From assembly GCA_019115385.1 (NCBI GenBank), contig DXDR01000075.1, forward strand, positions 1 through 64,000: a DNA stretch of 64,000 nt, given 5' to 3'. Position numbers and translations under genes: made by a program. The notes beneath the pieces are model-generated. The model was not told the DNA's origin, ran no database searches, and worked only from the letters and a program-made list of their open reading frames with translations. The DNA comes from Candidatus Mediterraneibacter avicola (GTDB lineage Bacteria; Bacillota; Clostridia; Lachnospirales; Lachnospiraceae). Below are positions 27,856 through 38,816 of the stretch, piece after piece; the stretch's first letter is position 1; each line of letters starts with the position of its first letter.

Positions 27856-29802
27856 ATGATACTGGCATGTCATAATATAGAAAAATCTTTCGGCGAGCAG
27901 GTCATTGTATCACACGGCTCTTTCCATATAGAAGAGCGTGAAAAAGCAGCGCTTGTAGGGGTCAACGGAGCAGGCAAGACAACGGTGCTTAAAATGATCA
28001 TCGGAAGTGAACCTCTGGATGCGGGAGATGTGATCCTCGCCAAAGGGAAAACCATCGGATATCTGGCTCAGCATCAGGCCATGCAGGAAGGAAGTACGAT
28101 CTATGAGGAAGTCCGAAGTGCAAAGGCCGATATCATTGAAATGGAACGGCAGCTTCGTTCCATTGAACAGGAGCTGAAATCCCTGTCCGGCGATGCGCTG
28201 AACGCCAGACTGGAAACCTACAATCGTCTTCAGTCTGATTTTGAGGCAAAAAACGGATACGCCTGTGAAAGTGAAATCGTCGGCGTCCTCAAAGGGCTTG
28301 GATTTACAGAAGAAGCATTTTCCAAAAGAACGGACACACTCTCCGGCGGACAGAAGACAAGAGTCTCTCTGGGCAAATTGCTTCTGAAGAATCCCGACAT
28401 CCTGCTCCTGGACGAGCCCACAAACCACCTGGATCTGAATTCCATCGCGTGGCTGGAAAATTATCTGATCAACTACCCCGGTGCCGTACTGATCGTCTCC
28501 CACGACCGCTATTTCCTGAATCGCGTCGTTACAAAGGTAATCGAGATCGAACGCGGACAGATTCAGATGTATATGGGAAATTACAAGGCTTACTCTGAGA
28601 AAAAGCAGATGCTTCGGGACGCCCGCCTGAAAGAATACCTGAATCAGCAGCGGGAAATCCGGCATCAGCAGGCAGTTATCGATAAGCTGCGCTCATTTAA
28701 CCGCGAAAAATCCATACGCCGTGCAGAAAGCCGAGAGAAAATGCTCAGTAAAATGACCCCTGTAGAAAAGCCGCTGGAAGCCGCCGGCGAAATGTTCTTC
28801 TCCCTTGAGCCCTCCTGCGTAAGCGGAAACGACGTACTGTCTGTAGAAGGACTGTCAAAGCAGTTCGACGGTCAGATCCTGTTCCGGGACGTCAGCTTTG
28901 ATATCCGCCGCGGTGAACACGTGGCCATAATCGGCGACAACGGAACCGGAAAGACCACCCTGCTCAAAATCCTCAATCAGGTTGTCCCCGCTGACAGCGG
29001 TTCCTTCACACTTGGCACAAAAGTAAATATCGGCTACTACGATCAGGAGCACCATGTCCTCCACGACGAAAAGACCATTTTCCAGGAAATCTCCGACGAT
29101 TATCCGACTCTCACGAACACAGAGATCCGCAATACCCTTGCAGCCTTCCAGTTCACCGGAGATGATGTGTTTAAAGAAATTTCCTCCTTAAGCGGAGGGG
29201 AAAAAGGCCGTGTTTCACTGGCCAAGCTGATGCTCTCCGAGGCAAACTTCCTGATCCTGGACGAGCCTACAAACCATCTGGACATTACTTCAAAAGAGAT
29301 CCTGGAGGAGGCGCTGAATAATTACAGCGGCACCGTCCTCTATGTCTCCCACGACAGATATTTTATCAACCAGACCGCGTCCCGGATCCTGGAACTGGTA
29401 AACCAGACTTTTGTAAACTATATCGGCAACTACGACTACTACCTTGAAAAAAGAGAAGAGCTGACGAAAGCCTACTCTGAGCCTGTCTCCTCTTCCTCCG
29501 GCGCCCGGGGCTCCGCTCCTTCTGTCAGATTCACTGCGGAAGGCTCCGTATCAGAATCAAAACTCAGCTGGCAGGAGCAGAAAGAGCAGCAGGCAAAAGA
29601 ACGGAAACGAAAAAACGATCTTAAAAAGACCGAAGAAGAAATCGGCCGGCTGGAAGAAAGAAACGCCCAGATCGACCACGAACTGACCCTCGAAGAAGTC
29701 TACTCCAACTCCGTCAGGTGCCAGGAACTGGCGCTGGAAAGAAGCGAAAACGAAAGCCGGCTGGAAGAACTCTACGAGCGCTGGGCAGAACTGGAAATTT
29801 GA
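27856..29802 (+). CDS. ABC-F family ATPase (YdiF-like, ribosome-associated)
   Basis: A 648-aa soluble protein with two ABC domains and no membrane segments. Domain 1 has GVNGAGKTT, LSGGQKTRVSLG and LLLDEPTNHLD. A charged linker (~230-300) joins it to domain 2 with GDNGTGKTT, LSGGEKGRVSLAKLML and LILDEPTNHLD. A basic/acidic coiled coil ends the protein (~560-648). ABC-F proteins bind the ribosomal E site and resolve stalled or antibiotic-bound complexes; the linker suggests the YdiF group rather than a drug-specific one. AAAGGAG sits six bases before the ATG at 27856; an open extension of 11 codons is ignored. Confidence 0.92.
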   Translation: MILACHNIEKSFGEQVIVSHGSFHIEEREKAALVGVNGAGKTTVLKMIIGSEPLDAGDVILAKGKTIGYLAQHQAMQEGSTIYEEVRSAKADIIEMERQLRSIEQELKSLSGDALNARLETYNRLQSDFEAKNGYACESEIVGVLKGLGFTEEAFSKRTDTLSGGQKTRVSLGKLLLKNPDILLLDEPTNHLDLNSIAWLENYLINYPGAVLIVSHDRYFLNRVVTKVIEIERGQIQMYMGNYKAYSEKKQMLRDARLKEYLNQQREIRHQQAVIDKLRSFNREKSIRRAESREKMLSKMTPVEKPLEAAGEMFFSLEPSCVSGNDVLSVEGLSKQFDGQILFRDVSFDIRRGEHVAIIGDNGTGKTTLLKILNQVVPADSGSFTLGTKVNIGYYDQEHHVLHDEKTIFQEISDDYPTLTNTEIRNTLAAFQFTGDDVFKEISSLSGGEKGRVSLAKLMLSEANFLILDEPTNHLDITSKEILEEALNNYSGTVLYVSHDRYFINQTASRILELVNQTFVNYIGNYDYYLEKREELTKAYSEPVSSSSGARGSAPSVRFTAEGSVSESKLSWQEQKEQQAKERKRKNDLKKTEEEIGRLEERNAQIDHELTLEEVYSNSVRCQELALERSENESRLEELYERWAELEI

Positions 29803-29814
29803 ATTTATATTTAC

Positions 29815-29856
29815 TATGCAGAAAGGGATGCCGAAAATGGCGTCCCTTTCTGCATA
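29815..29856. terminator. Bidirectional terminator between ABC-F gene and icd
   Basis: TATGCAGAAAGGGA and TCCCTTTCTGCATA form a near-perfect stem with an inner GCC/GGC. The base is extended by AATTTATATTT / AAATATAAATT. It serves the two convergent genes. Confidence 0.85.
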
Positions 29857-29867
29857 CAAATATAAAT

Positions 29868-31064
29868 TTACAGTCTCTTTGCGATTGCTTTGATGAAGCC
29901 TTCGCTGTTTAATACGGTCGGATTCTCTATTGTTGTGATCAGCGCCAGGTCTTTTGTCATTTCTCCTGCCTCGATCGTATCAATCGTGGCTTTTTCCAGG
30001 CGGTCTGCGAAATCACACAGTTCGCTGATGCCGTCCAGCTCACCGCGTTTTCTGAGAGCCCCTGTCCAGGCGAAGATGGTTGCCACAGAGTTTGTGGATG
30101 TCTCCTCTCCCTTCAGGTGCTTATAGTAGTGGCGCTGTACCGTTCCGTGAGCCGCCTCATACTCATAGTATCCTTCCGGTGATACAAGCACAGAAGTCAT
30201 CATGGCCAGAGAACCGAAAGCAGAGGATACCATATCGCTCATAACATCACCGTCGTAGTTCTTGCAGGCCCAGATATATCCGCCCTCTGATTTCATTACG
30301 CGGGCTACCGCATCGTCGATCAGTGTGTAAAAATATTCAATTCCGGCCGCTTCAAATTTCTCTGCAAACTCGGCGTCATAAATCTCCTGGAAAATGTCCT
30401 TAAAAGTGTGGTCGTACTTTTTGGAAATGGTATCTTTTGTAGCAAACCACAGATCCTGGTGTGTATCCAGGGCGTATGTAAAGCAGCTTCTTGCAAAGCT
30501 TTCGATGGACTTGTTCAGATTGTGCATACCCTGTACGATTCCCGGCCCGTCAAACTCATGAACCAGTTCTTTTGTCTGGGATCCGTCCTCTGCTGTATAG
30601 ACGAGTTCTACCTTTCCCGCTCCCGGTATCTTCATTTCAGAACCTTTGTATACATCCCCATATGCATGTCTTGCAATAGTAATGGGTTTCTTCCAGTTCT
30701 TCACACAGGGCTCGATTCCTTTTACCACAATGGGGGCGCGGAATACTGTTCCGTCAAGGATCGCACGGATGGTTCCGTTCGGGCTCTTCCACATTTCCTT
30801 CAGATCGTACTCGTCCATACGCGCGGCATTCGGAGTGATCGTCGCACATTTTACAGCTACTTTATATTTCTTTGTAGCCATTGCGGAATCAACAGTCACC
30901 TGATCGTTTGTCTCATTTCTGTGCTCCAGGCCAAGGTCGTAATACTCTGTCTTAAGGTCGATGTAAGGCTCAAGAAGCTCTTCTTTGATCATCTTCCAGA
31001 GAATTCTTGTCATCTCGTCTCCATCCATCTCTACAAGAGGTGTTGTCATCTTAATTTTTTCCAT
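29868..31064 (-). CDS. icd: NADP-dependent isocitrate dehydrogenase (eukaryote-like homodimer type)
   Basis: A 398-aa enzyme converting isocitrate to 2-oxoglutarate, CO2 and [23 protein letters not shown] at the start, [45 protein letters not shown] (seen as successive blocks) and [12 protein letters not shown] are typical of subfamily II enzymes. It gives 2-oxoglutarate and NADPH for glutamate and amino-acid synthesis. The start lies 14 bases after the GntR gene, so the two form an operon under the operator at 31787-31810. AGGAGG precedes the ATG. Confidence 0.95.
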   Translation of the reverse strand: MEKIKMTTPLVEMDGDEMTRILWKMIKEELLEPYIDLKTEYYDLGLEHRNETNDQVTVDSAMATKKYKVAVKCATITPNAARMDEYDLKEMWKSPNGTIRAILDGTVFRAPIVVKGIEPCVKNWKKPITIARHAYGDVYKGSEMKIPGAGKVELVYTAEDGSQTKELVHEFDGPGIVQGMHNLNKSIESFARSCFTYALDTHQDLWFATKDTISKKYDHTFKDIFQEIYDAEFAEKFEAAGIEYFYTLIDDAVARVMKSEGGYIWACKNYDGDVMSDMVSSAFGSLAMMTSVLVSPEGYYEYEAAHGTVQRHYYKHLKGEETSTNSVATIFAWTGALRKRGELDGISELCDFADRLEKATIDTIEAGEMTKDLALITTIENPTVLNSEGFIKAIAKRL

Positions 31065-31078
31065 TTTGCTGTCTCCTC

Positions 31079-31744
31079 CTAAATCTCATGATAGCCCTGT
31101 TTTTTCAGGTTCTGCATTACATGCATGATGTGCTCGTTTGCCAGCTGCTCTGCCATATCGGCATCCCGGTCCCGGATCGCCCTCAGGATCTGACGGTGTT
31201 CCCGGATCGACTTTCTGGCCCGTTCTTCCGATACGACCGAAGATTTGCGGGCCATTTTTACATAGTTGTGAAAATCTGTGAGAACATGGCCTAAAATTCT
31301 GCTTCCGGACGCCTCATAGAGGATTGCGTGAAATTTTCCGTCCAGAACAGTGATCTGGGATGCGTTAAACCCGGATTCTTTTTTAATCTGAAACTCAGAC
31401 AACAGGATCGCCTCCTCAAGTTCCTCCAGCTGTTCCTCCGTAATATGCTCTGCCGCCCATCTGGCGCAAAGCCCTTCCAGCATGGAACGCATCACATAGA
31501 TATCCCATATGTCTTTGCGGGATATGCCCGTCACCCGGGCGCCCCGGTTCGGTATGATCGTAACCAGACCTTCCAGTTCCAGCTGGCGAAGCGCCTCTCT
31601 GACAGGAGTGCGGCTCACTCCCAACTCTTTCCCCAGCGTATTTTCTCTGAGTTCGTCATGCTCCTTGTATCTGCCGTTTAAGATGTCTTCCCGGATTTTC
31701 TGGAACACCCGTCCTCCAAGAGAATAGTCCTGATACTCTTCCAT
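31079..31744 (-). CDS. GntR-family regulator, FCD type
   Basis: A 221-aa repressor. The N-terminal winged helix has [25 protein letters not shown] split over residues ~40-65, and the all-helical FCD domain spans ~80-215 with [19 protein letters not shown] (metal-binding Asp/His region) and a late HRQIL His. FCD regulators usually sense a carboxylic acid. It is transcribed together with icd. Two overlapping TGTATA-N4-TATACA sites before its start suggest autorepression. The ligand could be a tricarboxylic-acid intermediate, inferred from icd. Confidence 0.9.
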   Translation of the reverse strand: MEEYQDYSLGGRVFQKIREDILNGRYKEHDELRENTLGKELGVSRTPVREALRQLELEGLVTIIPNRGARVTGISRKDIWDIYVMRSMLEGLCARWAAEHITEEQLEELEEAILLSEFQIKKESGFNASQITVLDGKFHAILYEASGSRILGHVLTDFHNYVKMARKSSVVSEERARKSIREHRQILRAIRDRDADMAEQLANEHIMHVMQNLKKQGYHEI

Positions 31745-31786
31745 CTGATACCCTCCTGCTGTAATACCACATAATCATCTCACACT

Positions 31787-31810
31787 TGTATAATTGTATA
31801 CATTTATACA
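31787..31810. promoter_or_regulatory. Probable GntR/FCD operator: two overlapping palindromes
   Basis: TGTATA-ATTG-TATACA (31787-31802) and TGTATA-CATT-TATACA (31795-31810) overlap, giving three half-sites at 8-base spacing. They lie about 43-66 bases upstream of the regulator start. The centre TGTATACA matches operators known for FCD-type GntR proteins. Confidence 0.65.
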
Positions 31811-31880
31811 CTTTTTGTCAATATCCTGCGGGTCAAAAACACTGCATTCTTCATCCAGAACATGTCCACTCAGTAAAAAT

Positions 31881-31931
31881 AAAAAAGTTATATCCGCAGT
31901 TTTTCCTTTCCGCTGCGGATATAACTTTTTT
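31881..31931. terminator. Strong bidirectional terminator after serA
   Basis: AAAAAAGTTATATCCGCAG (31881-31899) pairs perfectly with 31913-31931, with T runs on both sides. It starts just past the serA stop on the minus strand. Confidence 0.9.
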
Positions 31932-31936
31932 GATCC

Positions 31937-33097
31937 TTAAAGAACTCTTACGCGAAGCACTCCGTCCACAGCGGCGATCTTCTCTTCCACCTCTGCCGGC
32001 ACCTCCGCATCAACGTCCATCATCGTATATGCATATTCTTTTCTGCTCTTGTTTGTCATCAGAGAAATGTTGATTCCCTGCTCAGCCATAATACCAGTGA
32101 ACTGTCCCAGCATCTTGGGAACATTCCGGTGAAGCACCGTGACTCTTGCGGCGCTGCTCTTTACACCCATGTCACAGTCCGGGTAATTGACAGAGTGATG
32201 GATGTTTCCGTTCTCCAGAAAATCTCGCAGTTCGGAAGCGGCCATCTTTGCACAGTTGTCCTCCGACTCTTCCGTGGATGCCCCCAGGTGAGGAATCACG
32301 ATAGACCCCTTTACTCCTACAATTTCCTTTGTCGGGAAATCTGTCACATAACAGCGGACTTTTCCCGAGACAAGAGCATCTACGATATCCTCCTGATTTA
32401 CAAGAATATCCCTGGCGAAATTAAGGATCACAACTCCGCTCTTCATCAGGCTGATCGCATTTTTATCAATCATTCCTTTTGTGTCGTCTGTAGCCGGAAC
32501 ATGGACCGTGATATAGTCGCACTGATTGTAAAGTTCATCTACCGTCTTTGCATGATGGATGTGTCTGGACAGCTTCCACGCCGCGTCTACAGAAAGATAA
32601 GGATCGTACCCGTATACTTCCATCCCCAGATTTACCGCTGCGTTTGCCACAAGCACGCCGATCGCGCCAAGACCGATCACGCCGAGCTTTTTCCCCTGGA
32701 TCTCAGTTCCTGCAAAAGCTTTTTTCTTCTTTTCGGTGATCTTGGCAATATCGCCGTCTTCCTCGTATTCCTGCACCCAGTTAATACCGCCGATAATATC
32801 TCTCGCCGCCAGAAGCATACCGGCAAGCACCAGCTCTTTTACTCCGTTTGCATTTGCACCGGGAGTATTGAATACAACGATCCCTTCCTCTGCGCATCTG
32901 TCCAGAGGAATATTATTTACTCCGGCGCCTGCACGGGCGATCAGCTTCAGATTTGATCCGAATTCCATATCATGCATTTTAGCGCTGCGCACCAGTATGG
33001 CGTCCGCATCTTTTACATCTTCCGTCTTTACATAATTTTCGTCCAGTTGATCCAGTCCTGCATGAGAGATCGGATTCAGGCAATGATATTTAAACAT
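31937..33097 (-). CDS. serA: D-3-phosphoglycerate dehydrogenase (with ACT domain)
   Basis: A 386-aa first enzyme of serine synthesis, oxidising 3-phosphoglycerate with NAD. It has LIARAGAGVNNIPLDRCAEE, the NAD loop LGVIGLGAIGVLVANAA, and IPHLGASTEESEDN with the catalytic His. A C-terminal ACT domain (~318-386, ending LRVRVL) suggests serine feedback. The ATG at 33097 has GAGGAG about ten bases upstream, overlapping the serC stop; a seven-codon upstream extension is not used. It follows serC in the same operon. Confidence 0.95.
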   Translation of the reverse strand: MFKYHCLNPISHAGLDQLDENYVKTEDVKDADAILVRSAKMHDMEFGSNLKLIARAGAGVNNIPLDRCAEEGIVVFNTPGANANGVKELVLAGMLLAARDIIGGINWVQEYEEDGDIAKITEKKKKAFAGTEIQGKKLGVIGLGAIGVLVANAAVNLGMEVYGYDPYLSVDAAWKLSRHIHHAKTVDELYNQCDYITVHVPATDDTKGMIDKNAISLMKSGVVILNFARDILVNQEDIVDALVSGKVRCYVTDFPTKEIVGVKGSIVIPHLGASTEESEDNCAKMAASELRDFLENGNIHHSVNYPDCDMGVKSSAARVTVLHRNVPKMLGQFTGIMAEQGINISLMTNKSRKEYAYTMMDVDAEVPAEVEEKIAAVDGVLRVRVL

Positions 33098-33098
33098 T

Positions 33099-34181
33099 TT
33101 ACAGATTCTCCTCTTCAAATTTCTTCATGAACTCTACCAGAGCCACAACGCCTTCGTAAGGCATCGCATTGTAGATGCTGGCTCTCATTCCGCCTACTGT
33201 TCTGTGTCCTTTCAGGTTTTCCAGCCCTGCGGCCTTCGCCTCCTTGACAAATTTTGCATCCAGATCCGCGTCACCCGTAACAAAGGGAACGTTCATAAGA
33301 GAGCGGTCTTTCTTCTCAACTGTTCCTTTAAACAGCCTGCTCTGATCCAGAAAATCATAGAGGACTTTCGCCTTTTTCTCATTTCTCTCCTTCATGGCTT
33401 CAAGGCCGCCGAGAGATTTGATCCACTTAAACACCTTTCCGCAGATATAAATACCGTATGCCGGAGGTGTGTTGTACAGAGATTTTGCGTCCGCGTGGGT
33501 CTTGTATGTGAGCATGGTCGGTGTTCCCGGAAGCACATCTTCCGTGATCAGATCCTCGCGGATGATCACGATGACAACGCCCGCAGGTCCGATATTCTTC
33601 TGGACTCCGCCGTAGATCAGGCCGTATTTAGAAACATCCACAGGCTCAGACAGGAAACAGGACGACACGTCCGCTACCAGAGTTTTTCCCTTTGTATCCG
33701 GCAGGGTTTTGAATTTTGTGCCGTAAATCGTATTATTCTCACAGATATATACATAGTCCGCATCCTCGGAAACCGGCAGATCCGAACAGTCCGGGATATA
33801 GGAGAAAGTCCGGTCCTCGGAAGATGCGATCCGGTTGACCTTTCCGTATTTTTCCGCCTCTTTGGCCGCCTTTTTTGCCCACTGTCCGGTGATGATATAA
33901 TCTGCAGTTTTATTTTTCATCAAATTCATGGGAATCATTGCAAACTGCTGGGAAGCTCCGCCCTGAAGGAAAAGCACCTTGTAGTTATCCGGGATCTGCA
34001 TCAGATCTCTCAGATCCTGTTCAGCGGCTGTAATGATCTCCTCAAATGCCTTTGACCGGTGGCTCATCTCCATAACAGACATACCTGTTCCTCTGTAATC
34101 CAGCATTTCTGCCGCCGCCTCTTTCAGTACTTCTTCGGGAAGAACCGCAGGTCCCGCCGAGAAGTTATACACTCTGCTCAT
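33099..34181 (-). CDS. serC: Phosphoserine aminotransferase
   Basis: A 360-aa PLP enzyme making 3-phosphoserine. YNFSAGPAVLPEEVL is at the start, LQGGASQQFAMIPMNL near 75, the PLP lysine in GGVQKNIGPAG (~residue 190), and GGMRASIYNAMPYEGV near the end. Length is normal. AGGAGG precedes the ATG. It leads into serA two bases later; no serB phosphatase gene is in the window. An 81-base gap separates it from ilvB, so it may be read from the branched-chain operon or its own promoter. Confidence 0.96.
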   Translation of the reverse strand: MSRVYNFSAGPAVLPEEVLKEAAAEMLDYRGTGMSVMEMSHRSKAFEEIITAAEQDLRDLMQIPDNYKVLFLQGGASQQFAMIPMNLMKNKTADYIITGQWAKKAAKEAEKYGKVNRIASSEDRTFSYIPDCSDLPVSEDADYVYICENNTIYGTKFKTLPDTKGKTLVADVSSCFLSEPVDVSKYGLIYGGVQKNIGPAGVVIVIIREDLITEDVLPGTPTMLTYKTHADAKSLYNTPPAYGIYICGKVFKWIKSLGGLEAMKERNEKKAKVLYDFLDQSRLFKGTVEKKDRSLMNVPFVTGDADLDAKFVKEAKAAGLENLKGHRTVGGMRASIYNAMPYEGVVALVEFMKKFEEENL

Positions 34182-34262
34182 TTCTATTACCTCCTGATTT
34201 TTTTCGCGCTCCCGAACCCGTTTTGTATCAGGTTCTCCAAAGCGTGTCTATATACAGCGGAA

Positions 34263-35939
34263 TTATCTCGCCATATCTTCTTCATCAAATGCGTCGCTTA
34301 TGGATGCGCCCGGGGCAACCATCGGCCACACCTTATCATCGCTGTCGATCTGACAGTCTATGACGACCGGCCTGTTCAGCGTCAGAGCCTTTTCCAGCGC
34401 GGCAGAAAACTCCTGCCGGCTCTCTGCGCGTATGCCCACGGCCCCCATTGCTTCAGCAAGCTTTACAAAATCAACCGCATCCCTGAGAACAGTGGCCGAA
34501 TATCTCTCGTCATAGAAGAGATCCTGCCACTGGCGGACCATCCCCAGCACATGATTGTTTACCACGACCTGGATAATCGGTATATTATGTCTGACTGCCG
34601 TGGCGATCTCATTCATATTCATACGGAAACATCCGTCTCCGGCAATATTGATCACCGTTTTATCCGGGCAGCCCGCCTTTGCTCCGAGAGAAGCGCCAAG
34701 GCCGTACCCCATCGTTCCCAGTCCTCCTGACGTGAGAAGAGTGCGGGGCTTCGTATATTTGTAGTACTGAGCCGCCCACATCTGATGCTGTCCCACCTCA
34801 GTCACGATCAATGCCTCTCCTTTTGTCTGTCGGTAGATTTCTTCCACAATGAAAGGCCCTGTCAGCATGTCAGGGTGATATTTCAGAGGATATTTTTCTT
34901 TGTATTCCTCAACTTTTCCCAGCCAGTCCCGGTGATCCTGCTGTTCCAGCTTTTCATTCAGGATTTTCAGGACATCTTTGATATCTCCTTCAATCCCCTG
35001 AGTAATGATGATATTTTTATTCATCTCCGCCGGATCGATATCTATCTGAAGGATCTTTGCATTTCTGGCAAATGTCTCTGTATTACCCGTAACGCGGTCG
35101 CTGAACCTTGCTCCGATAACGATCAGCAGGTCGCACTCACTCACACTATAGTTTGATGCCTTTGTGCCATGCATTCCCAGCATTCCGGTATACCTGGGAT
35201 CCGTCCCGGGAAAAGCCCCTTTTCCCATGAGCGTATCCGTTACCGGTGCGTCCACCTTTCCTGCAAATTCAAACAATTCTTCACTGGCGCCAGAAAGGAC
35301 CGCGCCGCCGCCTACAAAGATCACCGGACGCTTTGATTCCCGGATCATGGCAAGCGCGCATTCCATTTCCTCATCGCTTACCTGCACCCCGGCACGAGAA
35401 GGCTCTTCCGGCTTCTTCGGCTCATAGTCTGCCTTATTGGCCGTCACGTCTTTCGGGATGTCAATAAGTACCGGACCTGGCCGTCCGCTTTTCGCAATGC
35501 GGAATGCCTTGCGGATGGTATCAGCCAGATCAGCCACATCTTTGACGATGAAATTATATTTTGTGATCGGCATGGTGATGCCTGTAATGTCGATTTCCTG
35601 GAAGCTGTCCTTCCCAAGAAGGGAAACTCCCACATTGCATGTGACTGCCACGATCGGGATAGAATCCATATACGCTGTGGCGATTCCTGTGACGAGATTT
35701 GTCGCTCCCGGTCCGCTGGTAGCCAGGCATACCCCCACTTTTCCGGTGGCCCGCGCATAGCCGTCGGCCGCATGGGAGGCTCCCTGTTCATGGGACGTCA
35801 GAATATGGCGAATCTCATCCCTGTGCTTATAGAGTTCGTCGTAAACATTCAGGATCGCCCCTCCCGGGTATCCGAACACGGTATCTACGCCCTGTTCCTT
35901 TAAGCACTCTATTAATATCTCTGCTCCATTTAACTGCAT
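34263..35939 (-). CDS. ilvB: Acetolactate synthase, catalytic subunit
   Basis: A 558-aa ThDP enzyme that makes 2-acetolactate or 2-aceto-2-hydroxybutyrate for valine, leucine and isoleucine. VDTVFGYPGGAILNVYDEL is at the start with the catalytic Glu in LTSHEQGASHAADGYARA. FGRD-type binding regions and the ThDP motif (GDGCFRMNMNE, then NNHVLGMVRQWQ) lie in the C-terminal third. The length and ALS-type blocks favour the anabolic enzyme over pyruvate oxidase. No regulatory ilvN gene is adjacent. It follows ilvD by 18 bases. Confidence 0.93.
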   Translation of the reverse strand: MQLNGAEILIECLKEQGVDTVFGYPGGAILNVYDELYKHRDEIRHILTSHEQGASHAADGYARATGKVGVCLATSGPGATNLVTGIATAYMDSIPIVAVTCNVGVSLLGKDSFQEIDITGITMPITKYNFIVKDVADLADTIRKAFRIAKSGRPGPVLIDIPKDVTANKADYEPKKPEEPSRAGVQVSDEEMECALAMIRESKRPVIFVGGGAVLSGASEELFEFAGKVDAPVTDTLMGKGAFPGTDPRYTGMLGMHGTKASNYSVSECDLLIVIGARFSDRVTGNTETFARNAKILQIDIDPAEMNKNIIITQGIEGDIKDVLKILNEKLEQQDHRDWLGKVEEYKEKYPLKYHPDMLTGPFIVEEIYRQTKGEALIVTEVGQHQMWAAQYYKYTKPRTLLTSGGLGTMGYGLGASLGAKAGCPDKTVINIAGDGCFRMNMNEIATAVRHNIPIIQVVVNNHVLGMVRQWQDLFYDERYSATVLRDAVDFVKLAEAMGAVGIRAESRQEFSAALEKALTLNRPVVIDCQIDSDDKVWPMVAPGASISDAFDEEDMAR

Positions 35940-35957
35940 GGCGCCTTCCTCCCTGGT

Positions 35958-37640
35958 CTATTTTGTTTCTCCGGCTTTCGGTATCTCCAGGATCGCCCCC
36001 CGGTTTCCTGATGTAACCATTGACGCGTACCGTGCAAGATAGCCGGTCTTAACTTTCGGCTCTCTCGGCTGCCATTTTGCTTTTCTTGCAGCCATCTCTT
36101 CGTCTGAAATATCCAGTTCCAGCTTCAGTTCTGGAATATTGATCTTAATGATATCGCCCTCTTCCACCAGTGCGATCGGTCCGCCTACCGCAGCCTCCGG
36201 GGACACATGGCCGATGGACGCGCCGCGGGACGCGCCGCTGAATCTTCCGTCCGTGATCAGCGCCACTGATGAACCCAGGCCGTATCCTGCGATAGCGGAT
36301 GTGGGATTGAGCATTTCGCGCATGCCCGGTCCGCCCTTCGGTCCCTCATAGCGGATAACGATAACGTCTCCCGGATTGATCTTGCCGGACTTGATCGCTT
36401 CTGTCGCTTCCTCGTCGCTTTCAAAGATCCTTGCCGGGCCCTCATGGACAAGCATCTCGTCGCACACTGCAGACCGCTTTACAACGCTGCCGTCCGGGGC
36501 CAGATTCCCTTTGAGCACTGCAAGTCCGCCGGTCTCACTGTACGGATTGTCAATGGGACGTATCACTTCCGGGTTCTTATTGACACAGCCCTCGATATTC
36601 TCTCCGATCGTCTTTCCGGTAACCGTCATACAATCTGTATAGAGCAGGCCTTTTTTATTCAACTCGTTCATCACAGCATAGACTCCGCCCGCCTCGTTCA
36701 GATCCTCGATATATGTGTGTCCGGCCGGCGCCAGATGGCAGAGATTGGGGGTTTTTTCGCTGATGCTGTTCGCAAAGTCAATCTCAAAGTCCATTCCGAT
36801 CTCATGGGCAATAGCCGGAATATGAAGCATACTGTTTGTGGAGCATCCCAGCGCCATATCAACGGTGAGCGCGTTCAGGATGGCTTTTTCTGTCATAATA
36901 TCTCTCGGGCGGATATTCTTTCTCACAAGTTCCATCACCTGCATGCCCGCGTGTTTTGCAAGCTGCAGTCTTGCCGAATATACTGCCGGTATGGTGCCGT
37001 TGCCCTTCAGGCCCATCCCAAGAGCCTCTGTCAGACAGTTCATACTATTGGCTGTATACATACCGGAGCAGGAACCGCAGGTAGGACATGCTTTGTTTTC
37101 AAATTCACAGAGTTCTTCGTCCGTGATCTTTCCCGCCGCGTAGGAGCCCACTGCCTCAAACATACTGGAAAGGCTGGTCTTCTGCCCTTTTACATGTCCC
37201 GCAAGCATGGGGCCGCCGCTGACAAATATAGTAGGAATATTTACGCGCGCAGCCGCCATCAGAAGGCCGGGCACATTTTTATCGCAGTTCGGTATCATAA
37301 CCAGTCCGTCAAACTGATGCGCCAGAGCCAGAGCTTCTGTAGAATCTGCGATCAGGTCTCTGGTCACAAGGGAATACTTCATTCCGATGTGCCCCATAGC
37401 AATGCCGTCGCACACTGCGATCGCCGGAACCATGACCGGCGTTCCGCCTGCCATGGCTACTCCCATTTTTACGGCTTCTGTAATTTTATCCAGATTCATA
37501 TGGCCGGGAATAATCTCGCTGTACGAGCTGACTACTCCGATCAGCGGCCGGTCAAGTTCCTCCTGTGTCATACCCAGTGCGTTAAATAATGATCTGTGGG
37601 GCGCCTGCTGTACACCCTTTGTAACTGTATCGCTTATCAA
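35958..37640 (-). CDS. ilvD: Dihydroxy-acid dehydratase
   Basis: A 560-aa Fe-S enzyme that dehydrates dihydroxy-isovalerate and its homologue to the 2-keto acids. Cluster cysteines lie in [14 protein letters not shown] and [39 protein letters not shown] marks the C-terminal half. Translation probably starts at TTG (37640), as GAGGAG lies nine bases upstream and no ATG is near. It is the middle gene of leuB-ilvD-ilvB. Confidence 0.96.
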   Translation of the reverse strand: MISDTVTKGVQQAPHRSLFNALGMTQEELDRPLIGVVSSYSEIIPGHMNLDKITEAVKMGVAMAGGTPVMVPAIAVCDGIAMGHIGMKYSLVTRDLIADSTEALALAHQFDGLVMIPNCDKNVPGLLMAAARVNIPTIFVSGGPMLAGHVKGQKTSLSSMFEAVGSYAAGKITDEELCEFENKACPTCGSCSGMYTANSMNCLTEALGMGLKGNGTIPAVYSARLQLAKHAGMQVMELVRKNIRPRDIMTEKAILNALTVDMALGCSTNSMLHIPAIAHEIGMDFEIDFANSISEKTPNLCHLAPAGHTYIEDLNEAGGVYAVMNELNKKGLLYTDCMTVTGKTIGENIEGCVNKNPEVIRPIDNPYSETGGLAVLKGNLAPDGSVVKRSAVCDEMLVHEGPARIFESDEEATEAIKSGKINPGDVIVIRYEGPKGGPGMREMLNPTSAIAGYGLGSSVALITDGRFSGASRGASIGHVSPEAAVGGPIALVEEGDIIKINIPELKLELDISDEEMAARKAKWQPREPKVKTGYLARYASMVTSGNRGAILEIPKAGETK

Positions 37641-37690
37641 ATCTGATCTCCTCGCTTTCTGACTGTATTTTCCTTTTATCCGTCTAAGTC

Positions 37691-38776
37691 TCAGCGGATA
37701 TATCCGCAGATCCTGTCACCCATCTCAGCGGTGCCGATCTGCGTCTTCCCTTCCGACATAATATCAATGGTCCGGTATCCGTCTCTGAGTACATCCTCCA
37801 CTGCCCTTTCAACAGCATCCGCCTCTTTATCGAGGTCAAAGGAATACCGGAGCATCATCGCCGCCGATAAGATTGTGGCAATCGGGTTTGCGATCCCTTT
37901 TCCGGCAATATCCGGAGCAGAGCCGCCGCTTGGCTCATATAATCCGAATTTTGTCTCGTTGAGGCTTGCGGAAGCCAGCATCCCGATAGAACCGGTTACC
38001 ATGCTTGCCTCGTCTGATAAAATATCTCCGAACATATTTTCCGTCAGGATCACGTCGAACTGAGCCGGATCTTTCACCAGCTGCATCGCACAGTTGTCAA
38101 CCAGCATGTGTTCCAGCGTCACCTCAGGATAATCGGCCGCCACTTCTTCCACAACTTTTCGCCAGAGCCTGGAAGAATCCAGCACATTTGCCTTGTCTAC
38201 GCTGGTCACCTTTTTTCTCCGTTTCATGGCTATATCAAATCCGCGCTTTGCAATTCTGCGGATCTCATGTTCATTATATGTAAGTTCATCTCTGGCGGTC
38301 AGTACTCCGTCCACTTCCTCTGTACTCCTCCTGCCGAAATAGAGGCCGCCGGTGAGCTCCCTCATGATCATCATGTCGAATCCCTTTTCCGCAATCTCCT
38401 CTTTCAGAGGGCAGGCGCCTTTCAGTTCATCATAGAGCACTGCCGGACGAAGGTTTGCAAAGAGATTCAGTCCTTTTCTCAGTGCAAGCAGGCCCGCCTC
38501 CGGACGCCTGGAGGGCTCAAGCTGATACCAGGGAGAAGTCTTTGCATCTCCTCCGATCGATCCCATCAGCACTGCGTCGCTTTCTTTTGCCCGCTGCAGA
38601 GTGTCTTCCGTAAGAGGTATGCCATTCACGTCAATCGAGGCTCCCCCCATCAGAAGCTGCGTATAGGAAAATGTATGCCCATATACTTCTCCGACTCTGT
38701 CGAGCACTTTCAGCGCCTCTGTGACGATCTCCGGGCCGATGCCGTCGCCTTTTATTACTCCGATTTTCAACTCCAT
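37691..38776 (-). CDS. leuB: 3-isopropylmalate dehydrogenase
   Basis: A 361-aa NAD enzyme of leucine synthesis. It has [20 protein letters not shown] at the start, [40 protein letters not shown] in pieces around residue 220-240, and [15 protein letters not shown]. The ATG at 38776 has AAGGGATGG upstream; the 38 codons of open frame before it include the promoter, so they are not translated. It begins the leuB-ilvD-ilvB unit; leuA, leuC and leuD are not in the window. Confidence 0.95.
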   Translation of the reverse strand: MELKIGVIKGDGIGPEIVTEALKVLDRVGEVYGHTFSYTQLLMGGASIDVNGIPLTEDTLQRAKESDAVLMGSIGGDAKTSPWYQLEPSRRPEAGLLALRKGLNLFANLRPAVLYDELKGACPLKEEIAEKGFDMMIMRELTGGLYFGRRSTEEVDGVLTARDELTYNEHEIRRIAKRGFDIAMKRRKKVTSVDKANVLDSSRLWRKVVEEVAADYPEVTLEHMLVDNCAMQLVKDPAQFDVILTENMFGDILSDEASMVTGSIGMLASASLNETKFGLYEPSGGSAPDIAGKGIANPIATILSAAMMLRYSFDLDKEADAVERAVEDVLRDGYRTIDIMSEGKTQIGTAEMGDRICGYIR

Positions 38777-38816
38777 GTCTACCCATCCCTTCGAATGAAA
38801 AATACTGATAGTCTTT

